Source: Staphylococcus sp. IVB6214
GTDB taxonomy: Bacteria; Bacillota; Bacilli; Staphylococcales; Staphylococcaceae
DNA length: 64,000 nt
Assembly (NCBI RefSeq): GCF_025558585.1
Contig: NZ_CP094723.1
Coordinates: 1,674,001-1,738,000, forward strand
Reading direction: 5' to 3'
The notes below the pieces were generated by a model. That model worked only from the letters and a program-made list of their open reading frames with translations. It was not told the DNA's origin and did no database searches. Made by a program: the position numbers and the translations under genes. Numbering within the stretch: position 1 is the first letter of the stretch; each line of letters begins with the position of its first letter. This document shows positions 29,754-38,966 of the stretch, in pieces.

Positions 29754-30137
29754 CTATTCTATAAAAAATGACTTTTCATATTCGGTAGGTTCTACCCATG
29801 TTGTTGACCATAATTTATCACGATTACTAGCAAATGTACGGTAACCTAAGTTACGTATTGGCTTAGGGACAAGCCATAATAAAAGTGCAAACCATTTGTA
29901 CCCACCTAACGCCCGTAACATATGTACGATAGCTGTTGATTCAAAAGTAAGCTCTTTTCCACGTTGTAACACAACACTGTTTTTCTTTGTAACACCTGAT
30001 TGCTGTGCTTCTAATACTTGACCCGCCTTGCCCTTCAGCGGTGCGAATTGATAGCTTCTCGGTAATCCATGACGAATTAACCATATCGCATAGTTATAAC
30101 AATACACACATTTATGATCATAATAAATAATTGGCAT
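29754..30137 (-). CDS. DCC-family thiol-disulfide oxidoreductase-like protein (DUF393)
   Basis: Protein of about 127 residues with the DCC family hallmark DHKCVYC near the N-terminus, a thioredoxin-like CxxC redox motif, then YQFAPLKGKAGQ and the typical ending with NRDKLW. Function is unknown; the family is thought to be oxidoreductases. I start at ATG 30137 after GAGGTGAG; an in-frame GTG at 30146 is the alternative. It is upstream of rbsK in the same direction. Confidence 0.85.
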   Translation of the reverse strand: MPIIYYDHKCVYCYNYAIWLIRHGLPRSYQFAPLKGKAGQVLEAQQSGVTKKNSVVLQRGKELTFESTAIVHMLRALGGYKWFALLLWLVPKPIRNLGYRTFASNRDKLWSTTWVEPTEYEKSFFIE

Positions 30138-30199
30138 TATACTCACCTCAACTTTATTTTAACGTTTCTCTAAAAAGATAGAAAAGAATTCCACTCAAA

Positions 30200-30242
30200 A
30201 AAATTGTGGCCAGCAAAATATATTATTTGCTGAACCACAATT
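30200..30242 (-). terminator. Terminator in front of the DCC gene (after nhaC)
   Basis: On the minus strand ATTGTGGTTCAGCAAAT pairs with ATTTTGCTGGCCACAAT and seven T residues follow, just downstream of the nhaC stop. Confidence 0.85.
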
Positions 30243-30256
30243 GTCTATATTATTTC

Positions 30257-31687
30257 TTATTCCAATGCTTGTTGTTGTTGGAAATAGACCTTTTCTTCTT
30301 TTGTTAATTGAATGATTTTGAAGCCGATAAAACCATAAATAATTGAAATAATAGGAACGACATAATTCAAAATCGCAAATGGTGCATACTCAATCACATG
30401 TACATTTAGTGTTGTTAAGATGAACACACCACATGTATTCCAAGGAACAAAAACAGATGTTAATGTCCCACCATCTTCTAGCGCACGTGATAAGTTTTTC
30501 GGATGTAGCCCTTTATCAATAAATGTTGAAACGTACATACGTGATGGTACAATAATTGAAATATATTGTTCTGAACAAGATAAATTCGTACCGAAACATG
30601 AAATGATCACGGATGCAATCAGCGTACCTGTATTTTTAGCAAACTTTAAAATAACTGAAATTAAGGCTTTCAACATTCCTGAATACTCGAGTAGTCCACC
30701 AAATGTCATCGCAACAAGTGTCAATGAAATGGTATAGAACATCGACTCGAGACCACCACGATTGAACAACTCATCAATTGTTTTATTGCCAGATTCTAAC
30801 ACATAACCTGTCTGCAATGACTGAACAGCTGTTGCTAAAGAATCACCTTGTACAAAGATTTGTGTAAAGAAACCAAGTACAATACCTAACACGATAGCTG
30901 GTATCGCTGGCACTTTCAACGCAACTGCAATAATGACAATGAGTGGTACAAGTAATAACCATGGAGAAATAAAAAACGAATCATCAATGGCATTCATAAT
31001 GCTATCGATACGTCCACGATTCAAATGATCACTGCCATACATCTGTCCTAAAACGAAGAATACAACCAAACTGATCACTAACCCGGGTATTGTTGTATAA
31101 AACATATGTTTGATGTGATCGAATAAATCAACGTTTGTTAACCCTGAAGCTAAGTTCGTCGTATCAGATAACGGGCTCATCTTATCACCGAAATATGCCC
31201 CTGAAATAACCGCACCAGCTACCATACCTGGTGACAATCCCATACTAATACCAATCCCCATTGATGCAACACCTACTGTTGCCATTGTCGACCAAGAACT
31301 TCCGATTGCTAATGATACGATACCACAGATCACAACAACGACTGCTAAGAAATACGTTGGTGAAATCAGTTTTAAACCATAATATATCATTGCAGCAACG
31401 ACACCGCTACCAATCCACGCACCGATGATCAAACCGACCAGCATGATGATCACTACGGCAGGCAATGCATGTTTGATCCCCTTGTACATCATCTCTTCTA
31501 CTTCTTCCCATTCATAACCGTGAAACATCGTCACAATTATTGCGACAGTTGTTCCAATGAGTAAAGGAATATGCGGTGCTTGTTGCAGCTTTACCACAGT
31601 AAAGAGCATTGCAACAATCATAATGCTAAGCGTCAATAGTGCATACCAAACATTTATCTCTTTCTTATTACGTTTCTTAATATTCAA
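30257..31687 (-). CDS. nhaC: Na+/H+ antiporter NhaC family
   Basis: Twelve-helix sodium/proton antiporter of the NhaC family. Family features include GSSWSTMATVGVA, SGAYFGDKMSPLSDTTNLAS and GTNLSCSEQY. The likely start is TTG 31687, preceded by GGGGAGAGG, giving 476 residues; the longer open frame to 31759 would contain the promoter and has no ribosome binding site. Some NhaC members are malate-lactate exchangers, so the substrate is not certain. A perfect cre site overlaps the transcription start. Confidence 0.88.
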   Translation of the reverse strand: MNIKKRNKKEINVWYALLTLSIMIVAMLFTVVKLQQAPHIPLLIGTTVAIIVTMFHGYEWEEVEEMMYKGIKHALPAVVIIMLVGLIIGAWIGSGVVAAMIYYGLKLISPTYFLAVVVVICGIVSLAIGSSWSTMATVGVASMGIGISMGLSPGMVAGAVISGAYFGDKMSPLSDTTNLASGLTNVDLFDHIKHMFYTTIPGLVISLVVFFVLGQMYGSDHLNRGRIDSIMNAIDDSFFISPWLLLVPLIVIIAVALKVPAIPAIVLGIVLGFFTQIFVQGDSLATAVQSLQTGYVLESGNKTIDELFNRGGLESMFYTISLTLVAMTFGGLLEYSGMLKALISVILKFAKNTGTLIASVIISCFGTNLSCSEQYISIIVPSRMYVSTFIDKGLHPKNLSRALEDGGTLTSVFVPWNTCGVFILTTLNVHVIEYAPFAILNYVVPIISIIYGFIGFKIIQLTKEEKVYFQQQQALE

Positions 31688-31712
31688 TTTTAACCTCTCC
31701 CCTTCACTTAAA

Positions 31713-31759
31713 ATGCAAGCGATTACAAATATCATACTATGACTCAATTTCTTCTGCAA
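31713..31759 (-). promoter_or_regulatory. nhaC promoter with a cre site at the transcription start
   Basis: On the minus strand TTGCAG (31754-31759) and TATGAT (31731-31736) are 17 bp apart. TGTAATCGCTTGCA, which matches the cre consensus at every position, lies at 31714-31727, right at the expected start point. CcpA binding here should repress. Confidence 0.72.
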
Positions 31760-31802
31760 GAATTTTCGGAATATTTGATATCTATACGATTATATTGATG
31801 TA

Positions 31803-31847
31803 AAAAAGAAGTCTCGCTTACTTTGGATAAACGACACTTCTTCATAT
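31803..31847 (-). terminator. Terminator of the EVE-domain gene
   Basis: On the minus strand AGAAGTGTCG pairs with CGAGACTTCT (one mismatch), with an inner TTTA/TAAG part, and six T residues follow. Confidence 0.78.
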
Positions 31848-31849
31848 AA

Positions 31850-33214
31850 TTATTTTTTAGCTTGAATAATACGTGTATATTTCAACATTTGTTGCGTGTA
31901 TGTTTCTTTCACTTCTTGAGGCGTTAAGTATGTCACACCGACAATATGCCAATTAGGATTGAAACGATAAAATGAATCCTTATCACGACTCCATTTAATC
32001 ATACTGCCATCCTTGTTATAGCGTGGCAACGTCATCTCATAACCTTCTAACACATTGATGTACGTCTGGAAAATATCTGGATCAATGCGTTCAAACTGAT
32101 CGACAACTAAATATTGTCGGTCTGATTTTGGCATTAATTCAGTAATAAACCCTTCACGATAATATAATGCTCCTGCCTCATTCGGCAAATATCGACCATA
32201 CAACATCTCTTCAGAAAAATCTGGATGGCCGACTGTCATCACAGGTGTCGCATTCGCTTTCTCTACTAGAGAAGTCGCTGCTTTGAGACCTTCTGTTTTA
32301 TCATCAGCCAATAATAGAATAAACGGCTTTACATCCTCTTCCTTAGGCAACTCATAATCAGCTTTCACAGTTTCAAACTGTCCTTTGAGACCATCATTTT
32401 CACTCATCTCCATCATCGCATGATACTGCGTTGGTGTTAAGCTCGCAATAGCTTGCTTCGCATTTTCTTGTAAGAAATAGAGATTTTTAAGTTTGGGATG
32501 TTTATTTAATGTCATCAAACTCATCGGATGAATATCTTCAAGATAACGTATCTCAATCGCTGTACTATTCGTTCTTCCTGACTCAGGCGGGCGCGTATGA
32601 ATATGATGTGAAACTTCTGCACGCCCTACAATTGATTGATTCATATATTTGTTATACACCACAATCTGGTCGCCAACTTCAAGCTGTGTGTAGTGATGAT
32701 AGCCATTTCGCTTAATGCCATTACGCGTATGTGTATAAATCGTATACGTTTCACCCGGTTCAAACGTTTCTGTTTCAGCCATAAAGAAATAACGTGGGAT
32801 CGTAACGTCCCCAGTCCCAAGTCCTTTTATTAATTCGAACTCATCATAAGAAATTTTGTTGAACAGTGTCTCTTTCATATTGTTCATGCGAAATTCTAGC
32901 GCTTCACTACGCTTTAAATACTCTGTTGTTAAAGGCTTGAATGTTTCATTAAACTTAAATTGAACGTGAATTTTATTCTGTGCACCTGTTGTGACACTGA
33001 TGATTTCACCCCATCCAAGTAATCCGGCATCTGTTTGCACTTGATAAAAGATAACTTTATCTCCTACTTGTGCTTGCTTAAATGCACGAAATCCTTGCGT
33101 CGGATTGAATTGTGCACCTGATTCAAAGACAGTCGTTTGTCCTACTAACGGTTCATTGTGATTCCATCTGTTATAACCACAATTTAGCCAAAAGTAATTA
33201 GTTTCTGCAGCCAT
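31850..33214 (-). CDS. EVE-EVE protein with a degenerate McrB-like AAA+ domain
   Basis: Protein of 454 residues. Residues about 5-130 look like an EVE/PUA-like domain (NYFWLNCGYNRWNH, GDKVIFYQV, GWGEI); such domains bind modified bases in DNA or RNA. Residues about 140-270 look like a second one (RYFFMAE, GDQIVVYNKY, VGRAEV). Residues about 290-454 follow the McrB GTPase pattern: GHPDFSEEMLYGRYLPNE, YREGFITE, YLVVDQFERIDPDIFQTYI, WHIVGVTY. The Walker A glycines are missing (LLLADDKTEG) and Walker B ends in DQ, not DE, so NTP hydrolysis is unlikely. No McrC or nuclease gene is adjacent. AAGGAG precedes the ATG. Role unknown; see the findings. Confidence 0.7.
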   Translation of the reverse strand: MAAETNYFWLNCGYNRWNHNEPLVGQTTVFESGAQFNPTQGFRAFKQAQVGDKVIFYQVQTDAGLLGWGEIISVTTGAQNKIHVQFKFNETFKPLTTEYLKRSEALEFRMNNMKETLFNKISYDEFELIKGLGTGDVTIPRYFFMAETETFEPGETYTIYTHTRNGIKRNGYHHYTQLEVGDQIVVYNKYMNQSIVGRAEVSHHIHTRPPESGRTNSTAIEIRYLEDIHPMSLMTLNKHPKLKNLYFLQENAKQAIASLTPTQYHAMMEMSENDGLKGQFETVKADYELPKEEDVKPFILLLADDKTEGLKAATSLVEKANATPVMTVGHPDFSEEMLYGRYLPNEAGALYYREGFITELMPKSDRQYLVVDQFERIDPDIFQTYINVLEGYEMTLPRYNKDGSMIKWSRDKDSFYRFNPNWHIVGVTYLTPQEVKETYTQQMLKYTRIIQAKK

Positions 33215-33345
33215 GGTATATGATTCTCCTTCACCACATAGTTATCTTGTTCATTATAAGTGTTTATAGTTTAAACAACAACAGATTTTCTAGAGTTTCT
33301 TATGCGTGTATAATAAATTATGTCCAGTTCACAGACATACAATCT

Positions 33346-33576
33346 TTAAACTATTTGCATCAATCCAGCGATTACTGGAAAAGCATTAATTAAAATGCCA
33401 CCTAACTTTAGCATATGACTAATATCAGAGTTGGGTAATGTCCATAAAGTCGCAATTATTCCCAACATGCCAATTATGACTGGAAATACGAGCGACGGGA
33501 AAAGTGGCACTTCAAAAAATATACAAGCGCCTGACAAAATGCCACAAACAAGCGCAATATACAGTCCGATTTTCAA
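33346..33576 (-). CDS. Small membrane protein
   Basis: Protein of 76 residues that is almost entirely hydrophobic, with three likely membrane segments (about 5-22, 27-45 and 55-75). I do not recognise a family. The start is TTG at 33576 with a strong AAGGAGGG seven bases upstream, which supports that it is a real gene. It begins 28 bp after the GntR-type regulator on the same strand and is probably cotranscribed with it. Confidence 0.7.
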   Translation of the reverse strand: MKIGLYIALVCGILSGACIFFEVPLFPSLVFPVIIGMLGIIATLWTLPNSDISHMLKLGGILINAFPVIAGLMQIV

Positions 33577-33604
33577 TAAAATCCCTCCTTATGACTGATA
33601 CACA

Positions 33605-34303
33605 TCAATCGACAATATAATGATCAATTAATGTTTGGCGAACTTCTGCAAGATGACACGCCATATTTTTCATCGCTTTTTCACCATCTTGTTGCTGAAT
33701 AGCTTCCAAAATTACTGTATGCTCATGAAAAAGTCGTTCCATCGTTTTTTGACGATTATATAAATAGATGTGACGTGTTCCCTTCATTGTTTGTTGAATC
33801 AAATCAGAAATATTGTGTAATAGTTCGTACAACAACTGATTATCTGATGCTTTCGCAATCGTTAGGTGAAAACGTAAATCCGCTTCTTCCCCAGATTCAC
33901 CTGAATGAATCGCATTGCGCATATCAGCGAGCGCACGTTTCATTTCTTCCAACATTGCATCTGTCCGACGTTCTGCCGCAAACTGTGCCGTCGACAGTTC
34001 GACCACTTCACGCAACTCCAAGATTTCTTTCACTCTTTTAGGCGTCAATGACTGTGTAATAAAGTCAAAGAGCTGTGGCGTTTTCTGTTTAACAAACGTA
34101 CCGTAACCATGTTTCATTTCAATTAAACCGATAATTCGTAATGCATTTAATGCTTCACGCACGGAGGCATTACTCACCCCAAAATCTTCCGCTAATTTTT
34201 GTATTGATGGAAGACGTTCTCCTTCTTTTAACACACCACTTTCTATTTGTTCTATCAATCTATTTGCAATTTGCTCATAAATTTTAGGGCGTGATATTTT
34301 CAT
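33605..34303 (-). CDS. GntR/FadR family transcriptional regulator
   Basis: DNA-binding regulator of 232 residues. The N-terminal winged helix shows LPSIQKLAEDFGVSNASVREAL followed by the wing HGYGTFV; the C-terminal FCD domain (about 90-225) has the metal-binding Asp/His pattern (DLRFHLTIA, HTVILEAI, HLAEVRQ). It resembles the LutR/LldR group, regulators of lactate utilisation, but no lactate genes are next to it. The target may be the following small membrane protein or itself. Confidence 0.88.
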   Translation of the reverse strand: MKISRPKIYEQIANRLIEQIESGVLKEGERLPSIQKLAEDFGVSNASVREALNALRIIGLIEMKHGYGTFVKQKTPQLFDFITQSLTPKRVKEILELREVVELSTAQFAAERRTDAMLEEMKRALADMRNAIHSGESGEEADLRFHLTIAKASDNQLLYELLHNISDLIQQTMKGTRHIYLYNRQKTMERLFHEHTVILEAIQQQDGEKAMKNMACHLAEVRQTLIDHYIVD

Positions 34304-34512
34304 TGTGATCCTCCTTATAACGATCCTGTTAAATTAATGAATATTGCATCTAAAACATGATTCATTTTCTTACTAATGTTATAACACAATTAATCTATTC
34401 ATGCGATAAAACATCACAGTATTAAAATTTAAGACACTTCTTTTATCATATTAATTTGCAAATGAGCGTGTTTTTGATATCGTTGAGTATATGTCGAAAG
34501 GAGTGCTCACCT

Positions 34513-35382
34513 TTGTTTAAATTTACAAGATTATTTTTAGAACATACAAAGTTACAGCGAAAAAAATTATATAGTATGAACCTAGTCAATTTCCTATTGA
34601 TGCTAATACTTTTAAGTCTCTCAGTATTACCGATGGGACTCGTATTTAACTTATGGGCAATGGCTTTCTTTACAGGACAAAGCAATACATTGTCGCTCAT
34701 ATTGGTGACGCTGGGCGCATTGCTGTTAATTGCATTGATCTTCTTAATGATTACCTTCCCACTCTTCATTGGAACGATTCGTGCGATGTACCAAGCGATT
34801 ACACAACAAACCACACTTAAATGGTCTGTGTTGTTTAGTACTTTTAATGGGAAAATATGGCGTAAAAGTCTTCTAGTTGGTCTTGTTACCTCTCTATTCT
34901 TACTTGTGTTAGTCATTATTGATTACTTTATTACAATGGGCTTACGTCAACTCTTAAAGTCTCTTGTATCAAGTAACTTTACTGAAATGATGGTCTTATT
35001 TGTTATTGCTGTTATTTCTAGTATTGTTTCATTATTTATTGCGATTTTTATCATCAATTTCATCACAGCATTTGTTAAAAATCCCGATCATAAAATTCGT
35101 CATAATATTAAAATCGCATGGACAACAATCAAAAATGGTCAAAAAACATTTTTACCATCCTTTATCGGACTTTACCTATTAAATCTTATCTTACTTGTCT
35201 TTGCAGGTCCTGTCTTTTATGGCATTCAAATGAGCCAAGCACATATTTCACAAAATCTTGCCTCAATTATTACCGGTGTTGTGAGTGCTATATTCTTTAT
35301 TATTCGTTATACTGTTTATTTCTTTATGCTCGGTACAATTATCACGTACTTTCATCATCAAGGACGTAAAAACGTATCCTAA
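34513..35382 (+). CDS. Multi-spanning membrane protein, unknown function
   Basis: Integral membrane protein of about 289 residues with six hydrophobic segments and basic cytoplasmic loops (e.g. KNPDHKIRHNIKIAW). The topology recalls DUF975-type proteins, but I cannot assign a family with confidence. The start is TTG 34513 because AAAGGAG lies about nine bases upstream; the longer frame to 34456 has no such site. It is divergent from the GntR regulator and ends in a strong bidirectional terminator. Confidence 0.78.
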   Translation: MFKFTRLFLEHTKLQRKKLYSMNLVNFLLMLILLSLSVLPMGLVFNLWAMAFFTGQSNTLSLILVTLGALLLIALIFLMITFPLFIGTIRAMYQAITQQTTLKWSVLFSTFNGKIWRKSLLVGLVTSLFLLVLVIIDYFITMGLRQLLKSLVSSNFTEMMVLFVIAVISSIVSLFIAIFIINFITAFVKNPDHKIRHNIKIAWTTIKNGQKTFLPSFIGLYLLNLILLVFAGPVFYGIQMSQAHISQNLASIITGVVSAIFFIIRYTVYFFMLGTIITYFHHQGRKNVS

Positions 35383-35392
35383 CACATAATAT

Positions 35393-35433
35393 AAACGTAA
35401 GTGTCGTTTAACCATAAACGCACTTACGTTTTT
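35393..35433. terminator. Bidirectional terminator between the membrane protein and the HAD gene
   Basis: AAACGTAAGTG pairs with CACTTACGTTT, with an inner CGTTTA/TAAACG stem, and T residues follow on both strands. Confidence 0.88.
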
Positions 35434-36291
35434 TTATTTATTCATTAAATGTTCAATGAGAAATCGTGCTGCACCATCTTCATTATTAGTCACTGCGGTT
35501 TCATACATTGTTAATGTTTTAATTGCATCACTCGCATTTTTCATCGCAACTGTCACGCCACCAACTTCAAACATCGTTCGGTCATTATCACTGTCACCCA
35601 TCACAAGCGTCTCAGAAATATCAATATTGAAATGTTGACACATCTCCTGAATACCTGTCCCTTTATTGACCTGATAAGCCATCGTTTCTACATTGTTCGG
35701 TGTTGATTGTGAGACTTCAATTTTCAACGTATCTATTTGTGACTTAATCGCTTCACGAAACGCAGCAATTTTTTCCAAATCAGGATGGAATAAATAAATT
35801 TTGGAGTAGCTCAATCCTTCTGGAAATGTATTTTGCCATGATAACTTCGCTTCAACCGCTTCTTGTCGAGACAACCATTCACTTGTCCCTACTGATTCGG
35901 GTTGTTCGCCTTCAATAAGTTGTAACATCCATGTGCGATCTTCGGTTAACGCAAAACGTGGTTGATTGAACGGAAATACTTCATAATAAATGCCTGCATC
36001 TTGTGCTTGTTGAACGATTGCACGGACACCTTTATCTGATAAACCATGTTGAAATAACACTTCTTCTCCGATATGACCACTCGTACCATTAGATGAAATA
36101 ATGCCATCAAAATGTAATGTATCAGGGATCAACAATGAAATCTCTTCCTTTGCCCGTCCGGTTGCTAAAAAGACTTTGTACCCCGTTTGTCTTAATCTTG
36201 AGATAGCTTCTGATGTCTCATCACTTGCGCGGTTATTCTCACGTAAAATTGTTCCATCCATATCTAAAAATATTGCCTTCACTTGTTGCAT
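35434..36291 (-). CDS. Cof-type HAD-IIB phosphatase
   Basis: Haloacid-dehalogenase-superfamily hydrolase of 285 residues. Motif I is FLDMDGTIL with the nucleophile Asp, motif II LATGRA, motif III Lys in the AKLSW region, and motif IV MGDSDNDRTMF, all intact. The C2-type cap between motifs II and III places it in the Cof/HAD-IIB group, usually sugar phosphatases or flavin/PLP phosphatases. Start ATG 36291 follows GGAAAGGA. Substrate unknown. Confidence 0.9.
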   Translation of the reverse strand: MQQVKAIFLDMDGTILRENNRASDETSEAISRLRQTGYKVFLATGRAKEEISLLIPDTLHFDGIISSNGTSGHIGEEVLFQHGLSDKGVRAIVQQAQDAGIYYEVFPFNQPRFALTEDRTWMLQLIEGEQPESVGTSEWLSRQEAVEAKLSWQNTFPEGLSYSKIYLFHPDLEKIAAFREAIKSQIDTLKIEVSQSTPNNVETMAYQVNKGTGIQEMCQHFNIDISETLVMGDSDNDRTMFEVGGVTVAMKNASDAIKTLTMYETAVTNNEDGAARFLIEHLMNK

Positions 36292-36376
36292 TATTAACGA
36301 TCCTTTCCACATTGTTCTTAATATCTATACATATAAAGTGTGTCATCTTCTCATACGAAAATCAATCAATACCTAT

Positions 36377-37153
36377 TTATAATCGAATCAGTTGGTACCT
36401 TCCTTTTTGATGCTCTAACTGCACAGGCATTTCAAATAATTGTGTAAGTGTTTGACTCGTCAAAGTATGCTGAAGTTCACCACTTTTTTGTACCTTTCCT
36501 TCATTCAATAACAAAGCATGCGTAAAGTCTGCGGTCACTTCTTCCACAACGTGCGTGACATAAATGACAGCCAACTCTTTATTATCATCTTGCAAATTCA
36601 CAATCATATCCAACAGTTGTTCACGTCCCACGTAGTCCAACCCATTACACGGCTCATCTAATATTAACAAACGTGGACATGTAACAAGGGCACGTGCTAA
36701 CAAGACACGTTGTTGCTCTCCAGTTGATAACTGCCCAAAGTAACTTTCTTCAAAATGTGACATGCCAAAGCGACACAATACTTGTTGTGCCTTTTCTATT
36801 TCCTGTTGTGTTGGTGTTTGATATACCCCTATCGATTTGTATATACCACTTAAAACAACATCTCTGACTAATTCACCTTCCGCAAATCGATCACGTAAAC
36901 TACCCGAAACATAGCCGATTTGTTCTCGAACCCGGTATGCGGAGTATCCTTCATGTCCGGGCTTCATACCAAATAGACAGACTTCTCCTTTGGATGCAAA
37001 ATCATAGGCAGTTATGACATTTAATAACGTACTCTTACCGGCACCATTCATACCATAAACTAACCATTTTTCCCCCGGTTGAATCTGCCATGAAATATTA
37101 TGCAGTAGTTGTTTGCCACCTTTTACCTTAGTCATATTGTTTAATTCAATCAT
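36377..37153 (-). CDS. Stand-alone ABC transporter ATPase (YlmA-like)
   Basis: ATP-binding protein of 258 residues with Walker A GMNGAGKST (about 35-43), signature LSTGEQQR, Walker B LLILDEP and H-loop VTHVVEE, so it is likely active. No permease gene adjoins, as for the YlmA/ModF-like group. True start is ATG 37153 with AGGGGTGG upstream; an open frame continues into the IS but has no support. The IS at 37179 sits only 25 bp before the start and separates this gene from the glmS terminator. Confidence 0.88.
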   Translation of the reverse strand: MIELNNMTKVKGGKQLLHNISWQIQPGEKWLVYGMNGAGKSTLLNVITAYDFASKGEVCLFGMKPGHEGYSAYRVREQIGYVSGSLRDRFAEGELVRDVVLSGIYKSIGVYQTPTQQEIEKAQQVLCRFGMSHFEESYFGQLSTGEQQRVLLARALVTCPRLLILDEPCNGLDYVGREQLLDMIVNLQDDNKELAVIYVTHVVEEVTADFTHALLLNEGKVQKSGELQHTLTSQTLTQLFEMPVQLEHQKGRYQLIRL

Positions 37154-37170
37154 CCAGACCACCCCTATGT

Positions 37171-38966
37171 TTAAAAAAGGAAGTCCATTTTTTGTGGTGG
37201 GCAGATAATAAAAAGTAACTAATTTTATTTTTAACTTAATCATAACATGTAGTCATCTCTACATTCATTTAAGCGTACAGTTTAATTATTAATTGTGCGC
37301 TTTTTCTATACCATCATTTCTTTAATACTCGCTTGCCAAGGCGCCTCACTTCAACTAATTTTGGCTTTATTGAATAAAAGAAGCCAAAATGGATTTTCCG
37401 TTCGGCTTGTTGCCTTAGGTGTCTCGTATTAGAAATGATTTTAGATACACATCTCTAAGTGTGTTAGGACATATTAGATAGCGATTACTACGTAATATAT
37501 TTATGCAGCGTTATTTATTAGTAAACTATCCTTTTTACGTCGTTGATATAGCTTAAAAATAATCAGTATCCTTGCCTTGAAGTTATTAAAGTTTCGATAG
37601 CCATATGATACACGTTTAATAAGCTTAATTTTATTATTGATACCTTCAATCGCTCCATTGTTTAACTTAGGGTGTTTAATTGTTGAATAAAGGATATACT
37701 CGTATTTTTTATAGAACCGAATGACACGCCAAACACCACGTGATACATGCTTCTTTTCAACACTCATTAAAGTTTCTTTGAAACGTAACCAATCACATTG
37801 TTTTAATGCTTCTCGAAGGTGATGAACTAACATATATGTGTCATAGAGCTGCTGATCAAGATTTAATAGATACTCTAAAATATCTCTTGATGTCGTATAC
37901 GTTTTGAAGGACTTCGACCAAAAGTATTCATAGCTGTTGATATCTTGTCTGTCAGAAAGGAAAAGTTTCCAGTGTTTTTTCATTTTCGTGTAATCTGTTG
38001 ATGACTTATAGCGACAAGTATTCATTATAGAAATACGTTGCTTATTAAGTTCACGGTTAAGGTGCTGAACAATGTGAAAACGATCAAAGATTAAAATCGC
38101 ATTCGGGAATACTTCATGAATGAAGTTAATGTAGGGTTCATACATATCGGCTGTGACCGTTTTGACAGCTAATCGTTCACGACGATCAAAACGATAGAAG
38201 TACTCTTTAAGTTTGTGAATACGTCTATCTTCTAAGATATCGATAATCTGATTCGTTTCATTATTTATAAACAGAAAACTCATCGCTGTTGTCACATTTT
38301 TAACGCTTTTAAATTCATCTATGGAGAGATGTTTAGGCAATCCAGATGAAGGTTTTACTATTAATGATTGTGAGATATGGTGAATACATCTCTTAACTGT
38401 GCTTGGTGAAACACTACAATCATTAGCAATGTCTATCTCAGACTGTACACGTGTGAGTTTGTCCTGAATCGCTAATTTCACACGATTAGTAATAAAGCAA
38501 TTACTATCAACAATGTTTGTTTGAGCCGTAAAAGTCTTTAAACAATGTAGACACTTAAAGCGTTCTTTCGCTAAATTAAGATAAACATTAGACTCTTGAG
38601 ATTTTAATAGTGTTAAACGCGAAACACGTTTACCGTGCTTATGTATTTGTCCGTCATTGACACAACCACACTTCATACATGCCTTTGGTGTATAAGAAAG
38701 TGTTCCATAAACAACCGTAGAAAGCTGACCACGCACTTCTACATCTTCTTCCACTTTAAGAACTTGAATATTTTCATCTTTTATTTTTAATAGTTTTAAT
38801 ATATCATTACACATAGGCGCATCATGTCTCCTCTCATTTTTTGTTTAGGCACTTAAAATTATAGAGGCATGAGCGCTTTTTTTGTATCAAAATGATTTAA
38901 AAAACAAAAAAGGGCGGGACAGCAGTTCATGCCATCCCACCACAAAAGATTAAGACCCTTAAAAAA
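37171..38966 (-). mobile_element. Complete ISL3-family insertion sequence, copy 2, with 8-bp target duplication
   Basis: The element spans 37179-38958 (1,780 bp), the same length as copy 1. It is flanked by TTAAAAAA at 37171-37178 and 38959-38966. The target was the T tract of the glmS terminator, and the duplication leaves a T tract on the glmS side. Known differences from copy 1 are one amino acid in the transposase and one base in the 3' structured region. Confidence 0.95.
37501..38814 (-). CDS. ISL3-family transposase (copy 2)
   Basis: Identical in length (437 residues) to the protein at 2793-4106 and different only at residue 353 (Glu here, Asp there). Zinc-finger Cys residues and the likely DDE triad (Asp166, Asp223, Glu390) are intact, so it should be functional. 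It is oriented so that transcription leaving the IS would run into the ABC ATPase gene; no clear terminator lies between the transposase stop and that gene. Confidence 0.93.
   Translation of the reverse strand: MCNDILKLLKIKDENIQVLKVEEDVEVRGQLSTVVYGTLSYTPKACMKCGCVNDGQIHKHGKRVSRLTLLKSQESNVYLNLAKERFKCLHCLKTFTAQTNIVDSNCFITNRVKLAIQDKLTRVQSEIDIANDCSVSPSTVKRCIHHISQSLIVKPSSGLPKHLSIDEFKSVKNVTTAMSFLFINNETNQIIDILEDRRIHKLKEYFYRFDRRERLAVKTVTADMYEPYINFIHEVFPNAILIFDRFHIVQHLNRELNKQRISIMNTCRYKSSTDYTKMKKHWKLFLSDRQDINSYEYFWSKSFKTYTTSRDILEYLLNLDQQLYDTYMLVHHLREALKQCDWLRFKETLMSVEKKHVSRGVWRVIRFYKKYEYILYSTIKHPKLNNGAIEGINNKIKLIKRVSYGYRNFNNFKARILIIFKLYQRRKKDSLLINNAA

Noticed and set aside
31687-31759. A 24-codon N-terminal extension of NhaC
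   Set aside because: The extension would include the promoter and cre site; TTG 31687 has the only good ribosome binding site.
37154-37243. A 30-codon N-terminal extension of the ABC ATPase starting inside the IS
   Set aside because: The native ATG at 37153 has AGGGGTGG upstream and fits the family; the extension is fused IS sequence.
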